A DNA stretch of 64,000 nt, from positions 317,501-381,500 of the forward strand of contig NZ_CP050301.1 in assembly GCF_014189505.1 (NCBI RefSeq). Reading direction: 5' to 3'. The notes under the pieces are model-generated. The model did not search any database. It was given only the letters and a program-made list of their open reading frames with translations, and was not told where the DNA came from. Below, in pieces: positions 16,264 through 25,154 of this stretch. Made by a program: the position numbers and the translations under genes. Position 1 is the first letter of the stretch, and the number at the start of each line of letters is the position of its first letter. The stretch comes from Phyllobacterium sp. 628. GTDB lineage: Bacteria; Pseudomonadota; Alphaproteobacteria; Rhizobiales; Rhizobiaceae.

Positions 16264-17109
16264 ATGCCCCATCCGGCCCTGACAGCTGACAATGTTGCCG
16301 TAATTACCGGCGGCGCATCCGGCATTGGCCTCGCCGCCGCGATCCGTCTCGCATCGATGGGACTGAAAGTCTGCATCGCCGACCTGCCAGGAGAAAAGCT
16401 TGATGCAGCGCTCGCGACGGTGCGCGAACATGGTGAAGCCGCCAATGTCATCGCCGTCAGCACGGATATATCAAAGGTCAAAGACCTCAAGCATCTGCAA
16501 CAGACTGTTGAAGCCGAGCTTGGGCCGGTCAGCGTGCTCATGAACAATGCCGGCATTCAGCCCGGCAGCAGCGTTTTCAGCCCGGAAAGCTGGGACAGGA
16601 TCATTGAGGTCAATCTCTTTGGTATCGTGCGTGGCACACAGGTCTTCGGTCCTGCAATGGTTGCCCGGCAAATGCCCGGGCTCATCATCAACACCGGCTC
16701 CAAACAAGGCATCACCACCCCACCCGGCGATCCTGCCTATAATGCCTCCAAATCGGGCGTGAAAACCTTCACCGAAGCTTTGCAGCATGAATTGCGCAAC
16801 ACCAAAGACTGTCAGGTGACGGCGCATCTGTTCATTCCGGGTTTTGTCTTCACCGGACTGACCGCTGGCAACAGGACGGAAAAGCCTGCAGGAGCCTGGA
16901 CGCCGGAGCAGACGGTGGATTTCCTGTTCGCAAGCGTCGATGCCGGGGATTTCTATATCCTGTGCCCGGACAATGATGTGGCGCGCAGCACCGACGAGCG
17001 TCGCATTCTTTGGGCAGCGGGCGATATCGTCGAAAACCGCCCGCCCTTGTCACGGTGGCATGAGGACTACCAGAATGCCTTCGCCGCCTTTCTCAAGCGG
17101 GAAAAATAA
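16264..17109 (+). CDS. Short-chain dehydrogenase/reductase
   Basis: A classical SDR of 281 residues: TGGASGIG at 15-22 binds the nucleotide, NNAG at 94-97 and Asn117 complete the fold, and Ser146, Tyr159 and Lys163 (YNASK) form the catalytic set. Asp40 after the second beta strand (CIAD) suggests preference for NAD(H). It would oxidise or reduce an alcohol/carbonyl pair; the substrate cannot be told. CAGGAGA (16249-16255) precedes ATG 16264. It converges on the superoxide dismutase gene with 14 bases between the stops. Confidence 0.85.
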   Translation: MPHPALTADNVAVITGGASGIGLAAAIRLASMGLKVCIADLPGEKLDAALATVREHGEAANVIAVSTDISKVKDLKHLQQTVEAELGPVSVLMNNAGIQPGSSVFSPESWDRIIEVNLFGIVRGTQVFGPAMVARQMPGLIINTGSKQGITTPPGDPAYNASKSGVKTFTEALQHELRNTKDCQVTAHLFIPGFVFTGLTAGNRTEKPAGAWTPEQTVDFLFASVDAGDFYILCPDNDVARSTDERRILWAAGDIVENRPPLSRWHEDYQNAFAAFLKREK

Positions 17110-17123
17110 AGCCAAACACGCGA

Positions 17124-17804
17124 TCAGGCGTCGAAGCGTTCGGAAACGAACTGCCAGTTAACAAGCTTGTTGAGCACGGTCTCGACATGTTCGGCCCGGC
17201 GGTTTTCGTAATCGAGATAGTAGGCGTGTTCCCACACATCAATACCAAGAAGCGCCTTCTTGCCTTCAGCCAGCGGATCACCCGCATCCTGCATGCCTAC
17301 CACGGCAATCTTGTCACCATCCTTGACCAGCCAGACCCAGCCGGTGCCGAATACATTGTCTGACTCCGCCACGATCTTTTTCTTCAAACCATCAAGACCG
17401 CCAAAGCCGCTTTCGGCAGCCGTTGCAAAAGCACCTTTTGCTGCGGCAGACCCGCCCTTGAACTGTTCCCAGTAGAGATTGTGGTTCCATGCCTGTGCTG
17501 CATTGTTGAAGATGGGGACATTGCCTTCCTTCTTGGCTTTCACAACAACCTCATCGAGTGAAAGATCGGCATAGGGCGTCTTTTCAACCAGCGTATTGAG
17601 CTTCTTGAAATAGCCCGCATGGTGCTTGCCATAATGCAAGCCAACGGTGCGGGAGGAGATAACAGGGGCAAGTCCATCTTCGGCATAGGGCAATTCCGGC
17701 TGCTTGAAAGGTGCGGCCGCATGCGCCTGAATGGCTGGAGCAAAAAGCGTGGTCGCCGCTACGGCGCCTGAAAGCACCAGCATATCGCGTCTGTTCATAT
17801 CCAT
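17124..17804 (-). CDS. sodB: Fe/Mn superoxide dismutase with Tat signal
   Basis: The 226-residue enzyme converts superoxide to oxygen and hydrogen peroxide. It starts with NRRDMLVLSGAVAATTLFAP, a twin-arginine signal ending near AHAAAP, so unlike cytoplasmic SodB it should be exported folded to the periplasm. The SOD core is clear: LHYGKHHAGYFKKLN, the metal ligand His in AWNHNLYW, GTGWVWLV and the ligands Asp and His in DVWEHAYYLDY. AGGAGAACAAG precedes ATG 17804. The ligand set is common to Fe and Mn enzymes, so the metal is uncertain. The gap 17805-18148 to the next gene holds nothing recognised beyond presumed divergent promoters. Confidence 0.9.
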   Translation of the reverse strand: MDMNRRDMLVLSGAVAATTLFAPAIQAHAAAPFKQPELPYAEDGLAPVISSRTVGLHYGKHHAGYFKKLNTLVEKTPYADLSLDEVVVKAKKEGNVPIFNNAAQAWNHNLYWEQFKGGSAAAKGAFATAAESGFGGLDGLKKKIVAESDNVFGTGWVWLVKDGDKIAVVGMQDAGDPLAEGKKALLGIDVWEHAYYLDYENRRAEHVETVLNKLVNWQFVSERFDA

Positions 17805-18148
17805 CTTGTTCTCCTGAGGGTTGTTAACAGCGAAATCACACGGCCGTTGTCAGCGCCGCTGAGCCTTGGCCATGAACAGAATGTTTGACAGTGCGGAAAC
17901 GGCACCAAGCGCAGGGAGTTCCCGCATCATCGCAATTTCCCGTTCGTTCTACCACGCTTTGATATGCCAGCGCCCGTCAATTGACCGCGATTGTCCGACA
18001 ATGCCCGCCACAGCGATAAGTGTTTGAATTATCCAAAGTGCTGGCCTAAGACTTAACGTCCAGGGAGTCTCCATTCCAAACCAAAAACGCCGTGCCGAAA
18101 TATCCTTCCGGCATAAACGGCCAGCCAATATAAAAGATTGGAATTTTC

Positions 18149-19462
18149 ATGAGCGATATAGCCGCAAACGCGCCTCTCACCGCCGCACCCGATGTCAAAA
18201 CCCGTTTGAAATCCATCATCGGCGGCTCTGCAGGCAATCTGGTCGAGTGGTATGACTGGTATGTCTACGCCGCCTTTACCCTCTATTTTGCACCGGTGTT
18301 TTTCCCATCCGGCAACCAGACTGCCGAACTCCTCAGCGCCGCCGCCGTTTTTGCCGTCGGCTTCCTGATGCGGCCGATCGGTGCCTGGGTGATGGGCATC
18401 TATGCAGATCGTAAAGGGCGTAAAGCCGGCCTCACTCTTTCCGTAACGCTGATGTGCCTCGGCTCGCTGCTGATTGCAGTCACCCCCGGCTACGAGACCA
18501 TCGGCTTGGCAGCACCAACCCTTCTGGTTCTGGCACGCCTGTTGCAGGGTTTGAGTGTTGGCGGTGAATATGGCGCCAGTGCCACCTATCTCAGCGAAAT
18601 GGCTGGTAAGAACCGCCGCGGCTTTTATTCCAGCTTTCAATATGTAACGTTGATCTCCGGCCAGCTGGTTGCCCTTGTCGTCCTGCTCATCCTGCAGCGG
18701 ATTTTGACACCGGAGCAGCTTGGTGCCTGGGGCTGGCGTATTCCTTTTGCTATTGGCGGCGTTCTGGCCATCGCGGTTTTCTATATCCGACGCGGGCTTG
18801 CCGAGACCCAGTCCTTCCACAATGCCAAAAACTCCGACAAAGCGAAATCCGGCGGCTTTGCCCTGTTTCGGCATTATCCGAAAGAAGCATTCACCGTACT
18901 CGCTTTGACTTCAGGCGGCACGCTGGCCTTTTATGCCTACACGACTTACTTGCAAAAATTCCTCGTCAACACGTCAGGCTTCAGCAAGGAATCGTCGAGT
19001 GAAATCACCGCGCTGGCGCTTCTGATCTTTATGCTCTGCCAGCCACTTGCTGGTGCGCTTTCCGACAAGATCGGCCGCAAGCCGCTGATGGTTGGCTTCG
19101 GCATTCTCGGTGTTCTCTTCACCTATCTGATTTTCTCCACACTCGCCGTCACCACCAGCCCGTACGTTGCCTTTGCATTGTCACTGGCGGGTTTGCTGAT
19201 CGTCACCGGCTATACCTCAATCAATGCGGTGGTGAAGGCTGAGCTTTTCCCCGCCCACATCCGCGCTCTTGGTGTGGCTTTACCATACGCGCTGGCCAAC
19301 ACGATCTTTGGCGGTACGGCCGAATGGGTGGCCCTGAAGTTCAAGCAGATGGGTCATGAAACATGGTTCTTCTGGTATGTGACCATCATGATCGGCCTGT
19401 CGCTGATCGTCTATATCAAGATGCGTGACAGCCGCGACCACAGCCTCATCGAAGAGGATTGA
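18149..19462 (+). CDS. MFS transporter, metabolite:H+ symporter (MHS) family
   Basis: A 437-residue protein with 12 predicted membrane segments. Family signatures are NLVEWYDWYVYAAFTLYFAP at the start, DRKGRKAGL in the loop between helices 2 and 3, and GGEYGASATYLSEMA in helix 4, as in KgtP/ProP-like proton symporters for dicarboxylates, amino acids or betaines. The substrate is unknown. A strong hairpin lies after the stop (19475-19503) before an M29 aminopeptidase gene and then a second MHS carrier, suggesting a set for uptake and cleavage of small peptides or amino-acid derivatives. Confidence 0.85.
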   Translation: MSDIAANAPLTAAPDVKTRLKSIIGGSAGNLVEWYDWYVYAAFTLYFAPVFFPSGNQTAELLSAAAVFAVGFLMRPIGAWVMGIYADRKGRKAGLTLSVTLMCLGSLLIAVTPGYETIGLAAPTLLVLARLLQGLSVGGEYGASATYLSEMAGKNRRGFYSSFQYVTLISGQLVALVVLLILQRILTPEQLGAWGWRIPFAIGGVLAIAVFYIRRGLAETQSFHNAKNSDKAKSGGFALFRHYPKEAFTVLALTSGGTLAFYAYTTYLQKFLVNTSGFSKESSSEITALALLIFMLCQPLAGALSDKIGRKPLMVGFGILGVLFTYLIFSTLAVTTSPYVAFALSLAGLLIVTGYTSINAVVKAELFPAHIRALGVALPYALANTIFGGTAEWVALKFKQMGHETWFFWYVTIMIGLSLIVYIKMRDSRDHSLIEED

Positions 19463-19474
19463 TCAAAACTCGGA

Positions 19475-19503
19475 GGAGGCGCTGCAATCGCTGCAGTGCC
19501 TCC
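19475..19503 (+). terminator. Strong hairpin between MFS and aminopeptidase genes
   Basis: GGAGGCGCTGCA (19475-19486) pairs with TGCAGTGCCTCC (19492-19503) with a single G-T pair and a 5-base loop. The T-run after it is weak (CGCTTTG), so it may be a partial terminator or an mRNA-stability element. Confidence 0.4.
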
Positions 19504-19543
19504 CGCTTTGCCCCGACCTTTCATGAACCATTCCGGAAGCATC

Positions 19544-20794
19544 ATGACCTCACCAGCCAATACCAATCCTATCGATCCTGTTAAACTTGACCGTCTGGCA
19601 GAAGTTGCCATCAAGATCGGCCTGCAATTGCAGCCCGGACAAGACCTTTTGCTGACAGCGCCGCTGGCTGCGCTGCCGCTGGTACGCCGCATCACCGAAC
19701 ATGCCTATAAGGCTGGGGCCGGTATCGTCACCCCCTTTTATTCCGATGAAGAGGCGACGCTGATGCGATATCGCAATGCGCCGGTCGAAAGTTTCGACCG
19801 CGCGGCCGGCTGGCTTTATGAAGGCATGGCCAAGGCTTTTTCAAACAACACAGCGCGCCTCGCCATTGCCGGTGACAATCCCATGCTGCTTTCAGAGCAG
19901 GACCCGGAAAAGGTTGCCCGCGCCAACCGCGCCACATCGAAGGCCTACCAGCCTGCGCTGGAAAAGATTGCCGGGTTCGACGTCAACTGGAACATTGTTT
20001 CGTATCCGAATCCATCCTGGGCCAAGCAGGTTTTCCCGGATCTTGATGAAGAGGCTGCAGTTGCCAAACTTGCCGATGCCATCTTTGCCGCCTCGCGTGT
20101 CGATATCGATGATCCGGTGACAGCCTGGCGCGATCACAATGCAGTCCTGCGTGAACGCCGCGAATGGCTGAACGGCCACAACTTTGCCTCGCTGCATTTC
20201 AGGGGACCGGGCACCGATCTTGTTGTCGGCCTTGCGGATGAACATCAGTGGCAGGGCGGCGCATCGACCGCCAAGAATGGCATTACCTGCAACCCGAATA
20301 TTCCAACCGAGGAAGTTTTCACCACGCCGCACGCCCTGCGTGTAGATGGCCATGTCTCCAGCACCAAGCCGCTGTCCCATCAAGGCACGCTGATCGAGAA
20401 TATCTCCGTGCGTTTTGAAGGTGGCCAAATCGTCGATGCCAAGGCATCGCGTGGCGAAGAGGTCTTCAACAAGGTCCTCAACACCGATGACGGTGCGCGG
20501 CGTCTGGGCGAGGTGGCGCTGGTGCCGCATTCGTCGCCGATCTCGGCTTCCGGCCTCCTGTTCTTCAACACATTGTTCGACGAGAACGCCGCGAGCCACA
20601 TTGCGCTTGGACAGTGTTACTCAAAATGCTTCGTCAACGGAGACAAGTTGACACCCGAAGAGGTAGCGGCACGCGGTGGCAACAAGAGTCTGATCCACAT
20701 CGACTGGATGATCGGCTCGGGCGAAATCGATGTTGACGGCATCAACGGGGATGGCAGTTCTGTCCCCGTCATGCGCAAAGGCGAGTGGGCCTGA
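19544..20794 (+). CDS. M29 family aminopeptidase (AmpS/aminopeptidase T type)
   Basis: About 416 residues from ATG 19544 (GGAAG upstream); an earlier start at 19496 would add a Pro-rich tail without a ribosome site. Family M29 metallo-aminopeptidases remove N-terminal residues and bind two metal ions. Visible family blocks are LLLTAPLAALPLVRRI, GTDLVVGL, NIPTEEVFTTPH with the metal-binding Glu pair, GEVALVPHSSPIS, LFFNTLFDENAASHIALGQCY and HIDWMIGS with the ligand Asp. No signal peptide, so it acts in the cytoplasm. It lies between two MHS transporters on the same strand and may process substrate taken up by one of them. Confidence 0.85.
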   Translation: MTSPANTNPIDPVKLDRLAEVAIKIGLQLQPGQDLLLTAPLAALPLVRRITEHAYKAGAGIVTPFYSDEEATLMRYRNAPVESFDRAAGWLYEGMAKAFSNNTARLAIAGDNPMLLSEQDPEKVARANRATSKAYQPALEKIAGFDVNWNIVSYPNPSWAKQVFPDLDEEAAVAKLADAIFAASRVDIDDPVTAWRDHNAVLRERREWLNGHNFASLHFRGPGTDLVVGLADEHQWQGGASTAKNGITCNPNIPTEEVFTTPHALRVDGHVSSTKPLSHQGTLIENISVRFEGGQIVDAKASRGEEVFNKVLNTDDGARRLGEVALVPHSSPISASGLLFFNTLFDENAASHIALGQCYSKCFVNGDKLTPEEVAARGGNKSLIHIDWMIGSGEIDVDGINGDGSSVPVMRKGEWA

Positions 20795-20961
20795 TCTGCC
20801 GCTTACAACCACTGCATCAGGATCACGCAGCCAAAAGGCGGCGAAAGCCCTTCAATTGTGGCTAAAAGGTGGAATCGACTGCACTGACTGCATTGATGGT
20901 TACAAAATGAGCCACTAGAACCCCTCCCCACGTAATTTTATTGCCATTGGGAGGAGAAATA

Positions 20962-22251
20962 ATGGCTCAGGACGGGTTCGGAAAACGCGCAAGGCTGCTC
21001 TTTGCCAGCGCCGTTGGTACCATCATCGAATGGTACGATTTCTTTGTTTTCGCCACATGTGCGGTTCTGGTTTTTGACAAGGCGTTCTTTCCAACCGCCG
21101 ATCCGGCGACTGGTATCCTGCTTGGGCTAAGCACATTTGCCATCGGTTTCATCGCCCGCCCGCTGGGCGGCATCATCTTTGGCGTGCTTGGTGATCGCAT
21201 TGGCCGCAAGAATGCGCTCGTGGTCAGCCTTGCCATGATGGGCGGCTCGACCTTTGCCATGGGCCTTCTGCCGACCTATGCGAACGTTGGGGTTCTTGCC
21301 CCCATCCTTCTGGTTTTGCTGCGTATTTTTCAAGGCATTGCCGTTGGCGGCGAAGCCACGGGTGCCCTGCTCATCGTGGCCGAATCCATGCCCGGTAAGC
21401 AGCGCGGCTTCTGGACCAGCTTCCCGATGATCGGCGGACCGGCCGCAAACGTGCTCGCCGCGGCCACAATCAGCTTTTTGACTTTGCGCTTCGGCGAACA
21501 GGGTTTTATCGACTGGGCATGGCGGCTGCCGTTCCTGTTTTCCATAGTTCTGGTTGTTCTTGGCTTCTGGATGCGCCGCAGGGTTGAAGAATCGCCCGCC
21601 TTCATCGAATTGGTGGAAAAGCGCAAAACTGTACCCGCTGCGCCCCTGTCCGAAGCCTTCAAGCATTTCAGCAAGCCCATGGGCCAGGTATTTCTGGTCA
21701 AAACCGCTGAAAATACATTGTTTTACCTGTTCACCACATTTTTCCTTGTACTGACCGTGCAATTCCTCGGGCTGGCCCGTTCCGTTGGCGTAGGCGCGCT
21801 GTTCTGGGGTTCGATCCTTGAAGTGATTGTCATCATGGTCGCCGCCTATGCGTCGGATCGCTTCGGTCGCAAACCATTGATGTTGTTAGGACTTATTGGC
21901 GGCCTTGCCGCAGGCGCCTATCTCTTCAGCCTGCCGCACGGCGCCGATCCGCAGCAGGTTCTGCAGGCAACGCTGCTGACCCTGACATTCCATGGCATCA
22001 TCGTCGGCAGCATGGCGCCGTTCTTCACGGAGCTTTTCCCGACACATGTGCGTTATTCCGCCATGTCGATCAGCTATCAGGTCGCCTCCGTTGTGGGTGG
22101 CTCGGTTGCGCCCTTGATCGCTACCCTGCTTCTCAATGCAACAGGCACCCCGCATGCGGTCATCATCTATGCCGCAATCATGGTCATCCCCGGCATTGTC
22201 TGTGTGTTCCTGTCACGCGAAACACGCGGAAAAGATCTGACCACAATCTGA
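20962..22251 (+). CDS. MFS transporter, MHS family (second copy)
   Basis: The 429-residue protein starts at ATG 20962 behind GGGAGGAGA; the in-frame TTG at 20941 lies before that site and is rejected. It has 12 membrane segments, with GTIIEWYDFFVFATCAVLVF, DRIGRKNALV and GGEATGALLIVAESMP as MHS signatures. It is clearly homologous to the transporter at 18149 but belongs to a different subgroup (YhjE/ShiA-like, by the N-terminal block). The proton symport substrate is unknown. A perfect rho-independent terminator follows immediately, closing the transporter-aminopeptidase-transporter group. Confidence 0.85.
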   Translation: MAQDGFGKRARLLFASAVGTIIEWYDFFVFATCAVLVFDKAFFPTADPATGILLGLSTFAIGFIARPLGGIIFGVLGDRIGRKNALVVSLAMMGGSTFAMGLLPTYANVGVLAPILLVLLRIFQGIAVGGEATGALLIVAESMPGKQRGFWTSFPMIGGPAANVLAAATISFLTLRFGEQGFIDWAWRLPFLFSIVLVVLGFWMRRRVEESPAFIELVEKRKTVPAAPLSEAFKHFSKPMGQVFLVKTAENTLFYLFTTFFLVLTVQFLGLARSVGVGALFWGSILEVIVIMVAAYASDRFGRKPLMLLGLIGGLAAGAYLFSLPHGADPQQVLQATLLTLTFHGIIVGSMAPFFTELFPTHVRYSAMSISYQVASVVGGSVAPLIATLLLNATGTPHAVIIYAAIMVIPGIVCVFLSRETRGKDLTTI

Positions 22252-22257
22252 TATTTG

Positions 22258-22288
22258 GCCGCCACCGGTTTTCCGGTGGCGGCTTTCT
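22258..22288. terminator. Bidirectional rho-independent terminator
   Basis: GCCGCCACCGG (22258-22268) and CCGGTGGCGGC (22273-22283) form an 11-bp stem with a TTTT loop, followed by TTTCT. It ends the MFS gene and sits just after the convergent ABC permease gene's stop. Confidence 0.85.
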
Positions 22289-23078
22289 ACCGCGTCGAAA
22301 TGATGGAAGTTTTAGGCCGCCAGACAAGAAGTCTGTTTTCAACCAGCGTGACCAGCCAGTCGACCAGAATGACGAAAGCCATCAGCACGAACATTCCTGC
22401 AAACACCCCGGTGACGTCAAACACGCTTTCGGCCTCGTGGATAAGATAGCCAAGTCCCGCCGCAGATCCCAGATATTCCCCGACCACCGCTCCCACTACG
22501 GCAAAACCGACAGAGGTGTGTAGCGAGGAGAACATCCATGACAGAGCCGAGGGCATATAGACGTGGCGCAGAAGCTGGCGCTCGTTCATACCCAGCATAC
22601 GGGCATTGGAAAGAACGGCAGGGCTCACTTCCTTCACGCCCTGATATACATTGAAAAAGACGATGAAAAACACCAGCGTTACGCCAAGCGCCACCTTGGA
22701 CCAGATGCCAAGCCCGAGCCACAGCGCAAAAATCGGTGCCAGTACCACACGGGGCAAGGCATTGGCTGCTTTGACATAGGGATCGAACACTGCCGCCAGC
22801 AAAGGCTTGCGGGCAAACCAGAAGCCGATGATGATGCCGCAGAGCGAACCGATGATAAAGGCCAGCGCTGCTTCGGTCAGAGTGATGCCGAGGTGATACC
22901 AGATCGAACCTTCGATGAACCACTGGACCATGCGCTTGCCAACCGCGAGCGGCTCGGCGAAGAAAAAGCTGATGGTTTTCGGATTGCCGATAAGGGTCGT
23001 GGTGGAAGCAATATGCCAGAAAACCAGCGTAATCACAGCGACCAGAACCTGCAGGGATAACAGCGTCAACCGGTTCAT
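22287..23078 (-). CDS. ABC transporter permease, SsuC/TauC/NitT family
   Basis: A 263-residue protein with six membrane segments of the BPD_transp_1 fold. The EAA loop that docks with the ATPase is visible near NARMLGMNERQLLRHVYMPS. Its ATG overlaps the stop of the ATP-binding gene by 4 bases, and the order is binding protein, ATPase, permease on the minus strand. Family members import nitrate, sulfonates, taurine or pyrimidine precursors. The exact substrate cannot be read here. Confidence 0.85.
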   Translation of the reverse strand: MNRLTLLSLQVLVAVITLVFWHIASTTTLIGNPKTISFFFAEPLAVGKRMVQWFIEGSIWYHLGITLTEAALAFIIGSLCGIIIGFWFARKPLLAAVFDPYVKAANALPRVVLAPIFALWLGLGIWSKVALGVTLVFFIVFFNVYQGVKEVSPAVLSNARMLGMNERQLLRHVYMPSALSWMFSSLHTSVGFAVVGAVVGEYLGSAAGLGYLIHEAESVFDVTGVFAGMFVLMAFVILVDWLVTLVENRLLVWRPKTSIISTR

Positions 23079-23908
23079 GACTGGACCTCTTCCGATTGCC
23101 GGTAGCCTTTCAGCACTTCCTCTTTCAGCGCATTCCAGATTTCCCGGTGCACTTCATGGAACTGCGGATCAGATCGGATCTCGGCCATATCGCGTGGACG
23201 TGGCAGCGGAATCGCGTAATTGCCGATGATGCGCGAAGATGGCCCGGCCGACATGATGATCACCCGGTCCGCAAGGCCAATGGCCTCATCGAGATCGTGG
23301 GTGACAAACATCACCGCCTTGCGATCCGCCGACCACAAATTAAGCAGCAAATCACCCATGATCAGCCGTGTCTGTGCATCCAGCGGCCCGAATGGTTCAT
23401 CCATCAGCAGAATTTTGGGATCGCGGATCAGCACTTGTGCAAGCCCGACACGCTTGCGCTGACCGCCCGACAACATATGCGGATAGCGATCGGCAAAAGC
23501 CGCGAGCCCCACCTTGCCAAGCCAGACCCGCGCCCGCTCCAGTGCTTCGCGGCGCGGCGTGCCCGCCACCTCAAGCCCGATAGCGACATTATCGATTGCC
23601 GTCTTCCAGGGCATCAGCGAATCCTGCTGGAACAGATAACCCGCATGTTTGTTCAATCCGGCCAGGGGCTTGGCAAATGTCCGCACTTGCCCCTGCGCGG
23701 GTTTGAGCAAACCTGCTGTTGCATTCAGCAGCGTGGATTTTCCGCAGCCCGTCGGCCCGACGATGGCGACAAATTCGCGGTCGCTCACTGTCAGGTGGGT
23801 TTCGCCGACCGCCTCATAGGTGCCGCCGTCCGGCAACTGGAAAGCAATCTTGACGCCGTCGAGCTCAACCGCATTGGCGTCCAGCCCGGCCTTTTGTGCA
23901 ATTGTCAT
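23075..23908 (-). CDS. ABC transporter ATP-binding protein, SsuB/TauB/NitT family
   Basis: The 277-residue ATPase carries Walker A GPTGCGKSTLL, the Q-loop (YLFQQDSLMPW), signature LSGGQRKRVGLAQVL, Walker B ILLMDEPFG and a switch His in VTHDLDEA. It energises the adjoining permease and overlaps it by 4 bases (ATGA). The binding-protein gene ends 6 bases upstream of its start. LFQQDSLMPW and the PFGPLDAQTR block match the nitrate/sulfonate/taurine class. An incomplete SsuB-like ATPase also lies at the right edge of the window, so the genome has at least two such importers. Confidence 0.9.
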   Translation of the reverse strand: MTIAQKAGLDANAVELDGVKIAFQLPDGGTYEAVGETHLTVSDREFVAIVGPTGCGKSTLLNATAGLLKPAQGQVRTFAKPLAGLNKHAGYLFQQDSLMPWKTAIDNVAIGLEVAGTPRREALERARVWLGKVGLAAFADRYPHMLSGGQRKRVGLAQVLIRDPKILLMDEPFGPLDAQTRLIMGDLLLNLWSADRKAVMFVTHDLDEAIGLADRVIIMSAGPSSRIIGNYAIPLPRPRDMAEIRSDPQFHEVHREIWNALKEEVLKGYRQSEEVQS

Positions 23909-23914
23909 CCGTCC

Positions 23915-24934
23915 TTACGCCTTGATGAAACGGTCATCATAAGTGGCGGCAAGATCGATTGTCGCATTGGCAAATTCCGGATCGAGGATTTTCAATGTGT
24001 TGAGAACCGACTGCATTCCTTCCATCGGCAAGACTCCGTCCAGCGAATAGGTCGGGAGCGAATTGGCAATAGCTTTCAGATATAACGGCTTGTCACCAAG
24101 CTGATATTCGGCAGGAACGCTGTCGGCAATTTGTTCCGGCGTGGCGCTTTGCAGCCATTTCAGCGATTTGACAAAGGCATTGACCAGCGCTTTTGAGGTG
24201 TTGGGGTTCGCATCCGCAAAGTCCTTCTTCACGTAAAGAACCGCCGCCGGATTAGACCCGCCAAACAATGCTCGAGTGCCTTCCTCAGTGCGGGTATCGA
24301 TGAGGACTTTGATATCGCCGTCGGCTTCCAGCTTGGAAATAACTGGATCGAGATGCGAAATCACATCCACTTGGCCCTGCTTGATAGCAGCCACCGCGCT
24401 CGCACCGCCGCCAATGCCTATCAGCGGCGCATCGGACGCTTTGAGACCGGCTTTGACCATCGCATATTGAATGGTCAGCGCGGTCGACGATCCGGGCGCG
24501 GTAACACCCAGCTTCAGACCAGCGAAATCAGCCGGGGATTTGACCTTGTCCGCCAGTTCCTTGCGCACGGCAATAACGATGGCAGGAAATCGCCCAAGCT
24601 CGCACAGCGCACGGATATCCTGCCCCTTGGCTTGCATGCGAATCGTGTGTTCATAGGCTCCGGTAACGACATCAACCGAACCGCCAACCAACGCCTGCAG
24701 GGATTTTGCCCCGCCGCCAAAATCATTGATCGTCACATCAAGCCCTTCGTCTTTGAAGAACCCGCGGCGCTCGGCAATGGTCAGCGGAAGATAATAGAGC
24801 AGCGGCTTGCCACCGACACCTAGCGTCAAGCTGGTTTTTTCCAGAGCGCCGCCTGTCTGTGCCAATAGTTTGGTGTTTGATGCCGCCAGCACGGACAGTG
24901 CTGCTGTGCTTATCAGAAATTCGCGCCGTTCCAT
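23915..24934 (-). CDS. ABC transporter periplasmic binding protein (SsuA/NMT1-like)
   Basis: About 339 residues from ATG 24934, preceded by GGGAGGAAAA; longer in-frame starts up to 25012 lack such a site. MERREFLISTAALSVLAASNTKLLAQ is an export signal with a twin Arg, possibly Tat. The mature protein shows PLTIAERRGFFKDEGLDVTI, DFGGGAKSLQALVGGSVDVV and LKLGVTAPGSSTALT, the substrate-pocket blocks of the NMT1/SsuA fold. It captures the ligand for the ABC importer downstream. Candidates are sulfonates, nitrate/cyanate or a thiamine-pyrimidine precursor; none can be chosen from sequence alone. Confidence 0.85.
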   Translation of the reverse strand: MERREFLISTAALSVLAASNTKLLAQTGGALEKTSLTLGVGGKPLLYYLPLTIAERRGFFKDEGLDVTINDFGGGAKSLQALVGGSVDVVTGAYEHTIRMQAKGQDIRALCELGRFPAIVIAVRKELADKVKSPADFAGLKLGVTAPGSSTALTIQYAMVKAGLKASDAPLIGIGGGASAVAAIKQGQVDVISHLDPVISKLEADGDIKVLIDTRTEEGTRALFGGSNPAAVLYVKKDFADANPNTSKALVNAFVKSLKWLQSATPEQIADSVPAEYQLGDKPLYLKAIANSLPTYSLDGVLPMEGMQSVLNTLKILDPEFANATIDLAATYDDRFIKA

Positions 24935-25090
24935 TGTTTTCCTCCCGACATCACTTGCCATCCTCAAGACGCAAAACCCTCGAGGAGTGACGTGATATCT
25001 GCCTGTTTTCACGTGTTTTCAAAACGCTACCACCCGGATTCCCGAAGCGCAAGGCGAGGAAACAACCACTCCCCCAGGAGTGATCGCAAC

Positions 25091-25121
25091 AAAAAACGCG
25101 CTGGAAACGGGTCCAGCGCGT
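25091..25121 (-). terminator. Rho-independent terminator
   Basis: ACGCGCTGG (25096-25104) pairs with CCAGCGCGT (25113-25121). On the minus strand the stem is followed by a run of six T, so it ends transcription of the dehydrogenase gene that stops at 25155. Confidence 0.85.
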
Positions 25122-25154
25122 GATTTTTGAAAGCGTACTTCTTCTTGTGGAGTA

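Noticed and set aside
17850..17930. 27-codon minus-strand ORF upstream of the MFS gene
   Set aside because: Weak ribosome site and a stop codon just before it; a possible remnant but not supported as a gene.
20941..20961. Upstream TTG start of the second MHS transporter
   Set aside because: The ribosome site GGGAGGAGA lies between it and ATG 20962, so the ATG is the real start.
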